DNA from: Azadirachta indica
Lineage: Eukaryota > Streptophyta > Magnoliopsida > Sapindales > Meliaceae
Assembly: GCA_022749755.1 (NCBI GenBank)
Contig: CM040446.1
Location: 1,728,966 to 1,792,965 of the forward strand
Direction of reading: 5' to 3'
DNA length: 64,000 nt
Part shown: piece by piece, positions 48,742 to 57,573 of the stretch
How the letters are laid out: the number at the start of each line of letters is the position of its first letter
How positions within the stretch are numbered: position 1 is the stretch's first letter
Notes under the pieces: model-generated
Seen by the model: only the letters and a program-made list of their open reading frames with translations
Told to the model about the DNA's origin: nothing
Database searches by the model: none
Program-made: the position numbers and the translations under genes

Positions 48742-51700
48742 ATGATAAAGCATTTGCTTCTGATTTTCCTGTTGATTAATGCAACTATAGCACAGAAAGC
48801 TGGGGATGACGGAAAGAAACCACCAGGTGGGGATGCCGGGCAGATACCGCCAGGTGGAGATGCCGGACAGATGCCGCCAGGAGGGGACGCCGGACAGATG
48901 CTGCCAGGTGGGGACGCCGGACAGAAACCTGTGGATCCCGGCCCTCCAAAGAACTGGCTAACTTTAAATGGTACAAGAAATTGGCTCTCATTTTTGTTTG
49001 CTCTTTAAGAACTGAAAAAACAGGAGTTATGTTCAAAACAAGCATATTTCATTAAGAGAAGGTGGAAGGTAAGTCTTAGGCTCTTGATTTTGTTACCAGG
49101 TACTCAGCCTGTTGTGATAGCTCATGGCGGGTTCTCCGGGATACTACCAAGCTCAAGTCCGTTCGCATATAGAATCGCGCCTCCTGTTAGTTTGCCTGAT
49201 TTGATTGTGTCGTGCAATCTGCAATTAACAAAGGATGCAGTGGGATTATGCCTGCCAGATATCAAGCTTGACAATTCGACAGCTATAAAATTCACTGACC
49301 CGAAAGGGGAAAAAACTTACAAGGTGAATGGAGAGGATGTTAAGGGATGGTTCGTGCTGGATTACACAGCTGATGAAGTGAGGGAAAAAGCACCACGTAA
49401 GTCTCAAAATCACCTCAATGTTCACAGAAAGTAACATCCAGAATGGCAGGAAAATTTCAGTAGTTCTACAGAGAAATAGCAAACAGAACATAATAGTTTT
49501 AATAAATCATGCACTAGGCATAAGTTAATTGCAATGTTGATTTGTGATTTATCTGATTTCCGTCTCAGTGATCCAGGGTGTGATGTCTAGACAAAATGTG
49601 TTCGATGCTTCATTCCCGGCAGTCCGTGTTGATGAGCTGACAGATGGTGACCCCCCTGAAGTGTGGAAGAATATGCAGGTTTTCTATGCTTTCCTCCTTG
49701 TGTTCTTTTTTCAGATAATGGTTTTTCTTCCCGTCTTTCTATTAGATGAGTCGTATGTTATTTTTTTGCCGCAGGGAATCCCTCGACTGTGGATGAATGT
49801 TCAGGTTTTCTATGCTTTCCTAATTGTGATCGTTTTTCGGATGGTAAACTCTCGTCCTTTTATTTTATTTAAAAAGAGTCATATATTGTCTTTCTTGCTG
49901 CAGAATGTCATGTTCTATAATCAACACAACCTCAGTGCGGAAATGTACATTGAAGAGAAGTTGAAATCTGGGCGAATAAACTACATTTCATCTCCTGAGG
50001 TTGGTTTCTTGAAGGCTATCGGTCAGAAGTTGAATAACTCGATGACAAAGCTTGTCTTTGTGTTCCCAGAAACAAATGTAGTTGAACCAACAACAAATGA
50101 AACATACGGCTCATTGCTCAAAAATCTTACTGGAATCAAGTCATTTGCTTCTGGCATTATGGTCCCAAAGAGTTTCATATATCCTATTAATAATAAAACC
50201 ATGTATTTAGAGCCGGCGACTACTCTCGTAACTGATGCTCACAAAGAAGGACTAGAAGTATATGCATCAGGTTTTGCAAATGATGTCTTCACAAGCTACA
50301 ATTATACCTTTGAGCCAACAGCTGAGTACCTGAAATTCATTGACAATTCCCAGTTTGCCGTTGATGGATTTCTCACAGATTTCCCTCCTACAGCATCAGA
50401 GGCCATAGGTGAGATTACTTTTTGTCAGTCATTATCCACATGTCATGTTATGTCATTAGACTTTTGACAATGTATTTGATTTCTGATTCAAACCTCGAAT
50501 TGCTTTTCTGGATGCAGCATGCCTTGCACTAAACAACGCCACCAAACCAGTCAATGGTAATTAGTAAAGCCTATAGTGACATCAAAATTGTTAGAAATAT
50601 AAATATGAAGAGTACAAATAAAGTCATGGGTATAATTCTATGCCTTTACAGGAACACCTTGGATCATAACTCATAATGGAGCAAGTGGGGTCTATCCTGG
50701 CAGCACTGATCTCGCTTATCAGCAAGCAGTAGATGACGGGGCTGACATAATTGATTGCACGGTACAAATGTCCAAGGATGGTGTTGCTTTCTGTTTGCAG
50801 TCACCGGATCTCCTGGGAAAAACAACTGCCATGACAAAATTCATGTCTCGAGTCTCCAGAACTCCTGAAATTCAACAAGACCAAGGAATCTTTTCGTTCG
50901 ATCTCACATGGACAGAGATTCAATCCTTGAAGCGTAAACTTCTTTAATACTTTCTCCAAATCTGTTCTACTAGTTAGCTCAAATAATCTTCTAGCATCCC
51001 CTCTTATTCAAATATTTGTTATTTCAGCTGAACTGGTAAGCCCTTTTGGGAAAAACAATGGCTTATTCAGAAACCCTGAAGCCAAGAACAAGGGTAAATT
51101 TGTGACCCTTGATGGATTTCTGGAGTTTGCAAAGGCCAAGGAAGTTTCTGGAATTTTGATCAACATAAACGTACAAATTCACTACATTCTTGTAGCTTTT
51201 AATGTTTATTATTGTCATGAGAATTTCTGACACCAACTGTTTTTTTCTCAGAATGCCGCTTACCTGGCATCAAAGAAAGGCCTCGGCTTGGTGGATGCAG
51301 TCACGAAAGCCTTAAGCAATGCTACATTTGACAAACAATCCAAACAGCTAGTCATGATCCAATCAGACGACAGTTCAGTGTTGTCGAAGTTTGCCAACAT
51401 CTCAGCTTACCAAAAAGTCTTGAACCTTCCAGGGGTAATAAGTGATGCACCCAAGGATGCAGTGGAGGAAATAAAGAAGTATGCCAGTGCAGTAGTTACC
51501 AGAAAACATAGTCTCATTACAAATAGAGGTGGTTTTAATGAGAATTTTACACAAGTTCTACAGGAAATGCATAGCGCAAACATCTCAGTCTACGTCTCAG
51601 TTTTCAGGAATGAATTTGTTTCGCTTGCATACGATTACTATGCAGATCCTATTTTAGAGATTGCCACTTACACTAGAGGTTTAGGTATTAATGGGTTCTT

Positions 51701-52161
51701 CACTGAATTTCCAGCCACCGCCAGCAAATATTTCAGTAAGTGTTACAAACTTAAATGTTCATAGTGTCAACATTGAATGATTTTAACTATATATTGCATC
51801 AAGCATGTAAACACAAACAGCAACCAAATGTAAACATATTTACTTCAAAACTGCAGGAAGTCCATGTGCAGATCCAAACAGCAACCTACCTTTCCAAATT
51901 GCTCTTTCTGCACCTGGTGATCTACTTCGAGAGATAAATCCACAACAGCAGCCAAAAGCAGACCCAGCAGCACCGGCCTTGAAAGTTGCAGACATTGTTG
52001 ATCCACCACTACCTCCAGTGGCTGCTGTATCCAAGTCAGATAGTCCTACTGGTTCTCCTGCTCCTGGACCAGAGTCAAACGGCATGACCAGAAATGTTGC
52101 CAACATTGGTCTTTCTCTGGCAGCAATTATCCTGTTCTCCTTTCTCTCTATGGGACACTAA
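48742..52161 (+). CDS. GDPDL: GPI-anchored glycerophosphodiester phosphodiesterase-like protein (SHV3/GDPDL family)
   Basis: Exons 48742-48970, 49100-49396, 49569-49678, 49904-50408, 50518-50556, 50652-50933, 51028-51170, 51252-51735 and 51857-52161 encode 797 residues. An optional in-frame 30-base exon (49775-49804, GIPRLWMNVQ) would give 807. It begins with a signal peptide (MIKHLLLIFLLINATIAQ), has two GDPD-like domains (starting near PVVIAHGGFSG and PWIITHNGASGVYPGS), a Pro/Ala-rich linker, and a hydrophobic GPI-type tail (IGLSLAAIILFSFLSMGH). In Arabidopsis SHV3-type proteins sit at the plasma membrane and cell wall and affect cellulose and pectin organisation, and enzyme activity is doubtful. 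Many NXS/T sites fit secretion. Unusual features are four copies of a nine-residue PPGGDAGQM repeat after the signal peptide and a local exon-intron duplication around 49.67-49.91 kb. The end of the gene was copied, inverted, to 6.3-6.95 kb. Confidence 0.93.
48823..48930 (+). repeat. 27-bp coding minisatellite in GDPDL
   Basis: Four consecutive 27-base units, each beginning CCAGG(T/A)GG(G/A)GA(T/C)GCCGG, encode PPGGDAGQI/M-type nonapeptides right after the signal peptide. The units differ mainly at third positions. The frame is preserved, so copy number can vary without breaking the protein. Confidence 0.9.
49660..49910 (+). repeat. Tandem duplication of an exon end plus intron in GDPDL
   Basis: The end of exon 3 with its intron (about 49660-49774) is repeated at about 49785-49903. 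Both copies have TGTGGA(A/T)GAAT(A)..CAG followed by GTTTTCTATGCTTTCCT, and both end in a (G/T)C(C/T)GCAG acceptor. The second copy leaves a 30-base in-frame exon (GIPRLWMNVQ) with good splice sites that mirrors PPEVWKNMQ before it. It could be used together with, or instead of, the original end. Confidence 0.75.
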
Positions 52162-52615
52162 AATCATTGGTTACCAAAGAATAGATCTGTAACTTCAATT
52201 TTTTTTTAACTGTGTTCAAGTTGCTCGTGTAATTCTACTTCATAGTAACTGTGTGCTATAGTATAAATATTGGGACTTACAAATTGAACTAAGAAGCCTA
52301 TTGATTTTAATAATTTTTCCTACAGAATTGATTAAATATAGCATTTCATGGACATGAAAATGTGATTTAGAAGTCTTGATTCTTCATTCTTCGTTTCGCG
52401 GGTTTTACAAATTTCCCATTTGAATCAATTAAGCTTCTAAGCTTCAGCCTAAGCCAGACTTTATAAGAATTCAGGAACCGTTACCTGATTGTGATTATTA
52501 AAGAAGAGTTATATGCTAAAAACAAGCTAAATAATACAAAAATTATGAAACTCAAAAAATAGTTAACAAAGGGTAAATGATTCAGACAATCAGAAGTTAT
52601 TGCATTGTAAAATTT
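52162..52615 (+). terminator. 3' flank of GDPDL
   Basis: 3' UTR and downstream DNA before the first repeat unit, with a T run near 52199-52208. Its counterpart is at about 5905-6310. No gene is seen. Confidence 0.4.
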
Positions 52616-52854
52616 GGAAGAAGATGCAAAAGAGGCTCGGGTTCAGAATTGATCAGACAAAGAGAGGAATTTGACCCGTCATGGCTGCAAACACAGAGAA
52701 GTATCCAGGTTGCCCCGCCAAGAAACAGGTCCTGTCAGAGCCTCATTCAAAGTCTGAAAACATCATCACAGCTGCATATTTCCCTTTTTGAGAGATGGAG
52801 AGAAAGATCAAGAAGAAGAAGAAGCAGCAGAAACAGAATGGATCATTTTCATGC

Positions 52855-52857
<3 letters not shown>

Positions 52858-52897
<40 letters not shown>
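52858..52897. repeat. TA microsatellite
   Basis: About 19 TA units lie inside a cluster B unit. The inverted copy at about 5650-5665 holds only a short mixed TA/CA tract there, so this run expanded after the duplication or was lost in the other copy. Confidence 0.9.
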
Positions 52898-52902
<5 letters not shown>

Positions 52903-53516
52903 AACTGAAAAATCCTGTAGTGTTAAGCTCCACTTCCTTTGAAGAAGCTAGGAGCAGGTGCAAAAGAGGCTCAGGTTCAGGCTTGAACAGTCAAAGAGAG
53001 GAATTCACCACCATGGCTGCACTACGGAAAAGTATCCGGGTTGCCCCGCCAGGAAATGGTTCATACCAAAACCGGATTCAAAGCCTGAAAGCATCATCAC
53101 AGCATATTCTCGTTTTTGAGAGACAGAGAGAAGGAGAAGAAGAAGAAGAAACATCAGCTGCATGGATCATTGATCATTCCTGATGCCTCGAATAATAACA
53201 TTTTAGTCCCTAAACTTTGGCCCAAAAATAAATCAGGACATAGTTTGCTCAATTTTAACAAGAATGAATGGAAGCTCAGATTCAAAGCTTAAGCAGACAA
53301 AGATCAAAAACTTTACTCCATGGCTGCAACAACAAGTAATTAAAAATGAAATCTAAAGATTTTAGACATACCCAGAAGCAGCCCCGCCATGGTGAGTGAA
53401 AGTTTCATACCGTCAGATCGTTTGACTTTGAAAATGTCATCACGGCCTCCATTTCTGAGAGTGTAAGAGAGAGAAAGAGAGCAGAGTCTGAATGACAAAT
53501 TCGTGGTGAAATCATT

Positions 53517-53560
53517 GGCTCCGCTTACCAATCAGAGAGCTTCTCTCCGAGAGCAAAGCC
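53517..53560 (-). ncRNA. Conserved nested hairpin in cluster B (candidate structured RNA)
   Basis: Read on the minus strand, GGCTTTGCT pairs with AGCGGAGCC, all nine pairs forming if two G-U pairs are allowed. An inner GAGAG/CTCTC stem closes an AAG loop. It is the counterpart of 4977-5020. Confidence 0.35.
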
Positions 53561-53825
53561 TCATTCGGAGAAGAACCAGAAAACAGAAACAAGCTAATTA
53601 AGAACAATGGCAATATATATTGTAGTCGAACCCAAAACGAGGGAGTCCACCTGAATAACTCTATACGGGACTGCTTTTGGTGACACATTTTTGGCTTTAA
53701 TTAAATTCTCGTTGGATTCTGTACTTCATTGGAATTGCCAGCGTAAGTGCTTGGTGTACTGTGCTGAAATGGCCTTTTATAAAAAATTGGTATTCCTTTA
53801 TCAAGGTGGATTTGGGTGCAGGCTT

Positions 53826-55680
53826 CTGAACACGGTATTATATATTTATATTTGATTTAAATTAGACTCCAATTTTCGGTATTTTTCATCTACATAGATA
53901 CCCTCTTTTATCATTATCTTCAAAGAAAAGGCAAGCATTTAATTCCGATGAAAATCAAGTGGAGATTAATTTTCCTTTTAAAAAATAAGTAGATGAAAAT
54001 TTAGTTTTAGTCTTTTCTATCGTATACTTTTAAAGATCTAATGACACGTGGCATGAATGAAAATAGAAGGCCGAGATTGTATTTTAAAAATTATACCAAT
54101 TAATTTTAAAATTATTTTTTTATCTTTCAGTGCAATAAATTGTAGTGATTAATTAGTAAAAGTTCTTAAAATATAATCTCAACATTCCATTTTCATTCAT
54201 GCCACGTGTCAATGGATCTTTAAAAGTATAAGATAAAAAAAATCAGGACTGGATCCAAGTCCTAATATAATTTCCAAAAGGAGGGAACGAAATTAATGCT
54301 TTTACGGAGCTTAAGATCTTTCAAAAAATTCAAAAAACATTAATTTTAGTAGAGTCTTTAAAGTTTCAAGTCATTTATGAGACCCAAATAAAATTAGTTT
54401 GAGTTTAAATATAATTTACTGATATTAAACCTATGGTCTCAAACGAGACCAATACCTTATCCTCAGGTTTAAAGAGAATTTTATCCACGTTTCTCATATT
54501 AAGATAGGAAAATTAACTTCTGACCACTCAGACACGATTTCATAAATAATATTACATATTTTAAATTATAATTTGGTGAAAACTAAATACTTTCCCTAGT
54601 TGCTGGTCCAATACAATTCCAATAAAATCTTTATCTATCAATCAAATTTTCTTACACTATTAAAATATTTTCACATGAATAAGATATTTCCATTAATTAT
54701 TGAATACCATTGGAACAATATCAATCATATTTTGGATATTTCCGTTGAACTAATGAATTTAGATCATTTTATGATATTCTAGTGAACTAATATTCCACTT
54801 TTCGTTATGTTGACATAGGTTATCAGTTACAGACGAGATATTTGTTTATTTATAATATTATAACCATTTTTTATGGATTAAAAGAGACATAATTAGACAT
54901 ATATTATTATAGTTTTTTTTGCACTCATGAGTTTCAACATAATAAAAAAATCAATAAACCCCACTAACAACATTGTTATGGACATATATTTTATATATAT
55001 ATACATATATATATTTTTTTACCAGATTTTATCCACAGGATTTTATTGACAAAGGTTTTTAATGAAACAGTTTCTATATACGCACGTCCAACCCCATTTT
55101 TTGATTTATCAAGAGTTATATTTTTACTGAGATTTTTATTCCACTAGATTTTTCCTCAGTGAAAGTCAAATACAATCATCTTAAAGTGTAATGAATGTCT
55201 AAGAGAGTGTTGTAAAATCCATTTGACTTATTTGTCCTGAACATTTTGGGCAAATGTCCCAAAATTTGACTAAATTCATTGGACTAATGCATTCTATAAA
55301 ACAAGCCATTGATGAACGAAAGAAGAGATATTACACATTTTGCCTAATCAATTTTGGCTTTTCTTCCCTCCATCATTTTTTCTGTTTCTTCAGTATTTCT
55401 TAACTTTAACTGTATACCTTTTCTAATTAACTGGTTAATTGTACACTACAAAGTTTTTCTTTTCTTTTTTTTTTTTTTTTTGAAGTTTCGTTACTTTTTC
55501 ATTTATTCATTAAAAAAGAATTAACAGTTTTCTTTTTCTACTTTATTGATTAAAGCTCTTTTCGTTGTTATAATACTTTAATTTTGTTACCTCACATTGG
55601 CCTTTCCTCTTCCCATTTGATACATGCTTGCGGGATCAGTAGCTTGAAATTAGTGGGTCAAATTGTGATAACAGTCCAAT
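53826..55680. other. AT-rich spacer between repeat clusters B and C
   Basis: Holds the foldback element at 54011-54241 and otherwise AT-rich DNA with a T run near 55470-55482. No gene is seen. Confidence 0.45.
54011..54241. mobile_element. MITE-like foldback element carrying CACGTG in each arm
   Basis: The arms 54011-54090 and 54165-54241 are inverted repeats sharing TATACTTTTAAAGATC and GACACGTGGCATGAATGAAA. The element is about 231 bp and non-coding. Each arm contains an ACACGTGGC sequence, which matches a G-box/ABRE core. A related single arm may lie at 1270-1345. The target-site duplication is not resolved. Confidence 0.65.
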
Positions 55681-55928
55681 TTTTATAATGAGTGGAAGCT
55701 CGGGTTCAGGCTTAAGCAGACAAAGACCAAAACTTTACTGCCATAGCTGCAACAAGAAGTAGAAAACCACTGATTTCACACCTATCCAGAAGCTGCCCCG
55801 CCATTATCAGTAAAATTTTCACACCGTCTGATCATTTTCAGCTTGAAAACATAGTGAAAACATCCTCACAGCCTCCATATTTGAGAGAGAGAAAGAGCAG
55901 TATGCGTATGAAAAATGGTGAAATCACT

Positions 55929-55988
55929 GGCTTCGCTTAACAATCAGAGAGCAGGACTTACTTTCTTTCTGTCTCTAAGAGCAAAGCC
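55929..55988 (-). ncRNA. Conserved hairpin in repeat unit C1 (candidate structured RNA)
   Basis: On the minus strand GGCTTTGCT pairs with AGCGAAGCC, nine pairs including one G-U, closing a longer loop of about 42 bases than in A and B. Confidence 0.3.
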
Positions 55989-56876
55989 TCATTCAACAAA
56001 GAAATCAAATAAATAAGTAAATCAATACTGGAAAGAGTGATGCTACTAAATGACCCAGTTGTTGAGCGTTTACAAAACCTAGAGGATTACATTGCTTGCC
56101 ACAGAAAATTGTTTCCTTCGAGGAAGACTTTCCCACTAACAAAAGAAACAAAAATATGTCCAAAACCCAAGAAAGCAACCACATGCCGCTGTTGTGAGCT
56201 TTCATTTATTTCTTCTTGGGTTTGGAACTGCATTGGAGTTGCATGTTTAGGACTGGGGGTGCAACTTGGAAGAAGGCTCAGATTCTCAGGCTTTGATCAG
56301 AAAAAGAGAGGAATACACAGCCAAATGGCTGCAACACAGAGATCTCCGTCTCCGGGTCACCCCGCCATAAACCGGATCCTCTCAGAACCCGAAAAAGAAC
56401 CCGAAATACCACATCACAGCCTCATTTGTAATTATCATCCAGCAGTTTCTCAGAAGAAGAAGATACCCATTTGGGTAATTCCATCTATATATACATACAT
56501 ACGTACGTACGCAGCAAAGGAAAAGAAAGAAACATAAAGAAAAAGAAACCGAATAAACAAACAGAAACCCTAGAGTGAGATATGAAGCTTCTTGTAAAGC
56601 TCCCATTTTTATCGTGGATGTAGAAGAAGGCTCACGATTCGCCTTTTATCAGACAATATTGAAACTTTTACTTACACAACCCATGGCTGCAAGTTTCTGC
56701 CTTGCCATTGATTTGCAAACTGGTTTCTTTTTCGTCTGCTCTTTGGAAAATTTATCATCACAGCCTTTACATCCATTTTTAAGAGAGAGATAGAGAGACA
56801 GAGAGAGAGAGAGAGACGGAGAAAAGTGTAGCTAGCTGAATGAAAATGACCCGCAGATAGAACTGGTGAAATCACC

Positions 56877-56933
56877 GGCCCCACTTGCGATCGGAGAGCG
56901 ACCGTTGGCCGGTTGCTCTCCAAGAGCAAAGCC
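56877..56933 (-). ncRNA. Conserved nested hairpin in repeat unit C3 (candidate structured RNA)
   Basis: The inner stem is strong: 56893-56904 pairs with 56910-56921 (GGAGAGCGACCG against CGGTTGCTCTCC, one wobble) around a five-base loop. The outer stem reads on the minus strand as GGCTTTGCT with AGTGGGGCC and forms nine pairs only if four G-U pairs are allowed. Confidence 0.35.
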
Positions 56934-56960
56934 TCATTCTTAAACTAATGAGTAATATTC

Positions 56961-57573
56961 CTAGAAAGTTGCTGGAGCCTGAGCATTTATGGTTGCTCTG
57001 TTTTGGTTCTGTGGATCGGGTCGGGTTAAAATTAGACTTTCAACGGATTTAACTCATTGGGTCTGCGAACTGTAGGCCCAATATGCGTCCGTTTATTGTT
57101 TTTTCGTTTTAAAGCCAGAAGTTTAAACTTCGTACAAGTCGCTCGTATTGAAGGGTATTTTCAGAAGTGAATTTCGTATTTTTAAAAGCATTTTTTTGAT
57201 AACTAAAAGCAGACTAGTAAATCCAACTAAAGCAGAAGTTCCCTTGTAAAAATTCCTCCGATTGAAATTGCAAATAATGTATTTATTACCCTAGAGTTTG
57301 ACATTATCACAACAAACTGAAACAGAAAACACTTTCAAATATTCTAATTCAATTCAGAAGCAATTCCCACTCTCTTAGTTCACATTTGCCATACACAAAT
57401 AACTATTAAGAAAAAAAGAATGAGAAAATTTGGTCAAGAATTGCCTGGTTTCTACTGTCAAAAGTGAAAAAAAACACTTGTTAGAATGAATAGAAGAGTG
57501 GTTAGAAAATGTTGGAAACCATTTGTAGCATGGCTTTGAATGGTGGTTGAAGTTTGATTTCTTAGTAATGAAT
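56961..57573. other. Intergenic DNA, 3' side of the phosphatase-like gene
   Basis: Probably includes the 3' UTR of the minus-strand gene that ends at 57574. Nothing else is recognised. Confidence 0.4.

Larger units (their letters stand above)
52616..53600 (-). repeat. Cluster B: three tandem units of the ~300-bp non-coding repeat
   Basis: The units lie near 52616-52910, 52945-53190 and 53265-53600. On the plus strand each reads GAGGCTC(A/G)GGTTCAG, CAAAGAGAGGAATT, CATGGCTGCA, a CCGGGTTGCCCCGCCA-like block, CATCATCACAG, and a GAGAGA-rich tract. The first unit contains a TA microsatellite (52858-52897). The last ends in the hairpin at 53517-53560. I list the minus strand because cluster A, its inverted copy, shows the better pairing in that sense. 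Confidence 0.75.
51515..53825. repeat. Inverted segmental duplication, right arm (likely source)
   Basis: This block is the reverse complement of 4690-6950. It spans the last part of the GDPDL gene and about 1.65 kb downstream, including the three repeat units. GDPDL is intact here, so this copy is the probable parent. Confidence 0.9.
55685..56960 (-). repeat. Cluster C: three older, more diverged units of the ~300-bp repeat
   Basis: The units lie near 55685-56000, 56255-56570 and 56620-56945. Conserved landmarks are GCTCGGGTTCAGGCTTAAGC, GCTGCAACA, CCCCGCCAT, CATCCTCACAGCCTCC, GAGAGAGA tracts, and AGAGCAAAGCCTCATTC at the ends of the first and third units. Orientation is the same as cluster B. 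These units are less similar to A and B than A and B are to each other. No frame is shared among the three units. Confidence 0.7.

Noticed and set aside
52577..53183. Short peptides from the repeat units (for example frames containing MAATQRS or KSIRVAPP)
   Set aside because: The resemblance between units shifts frame and is interrupted by stops and indels, as expected from DNA-level repeats.
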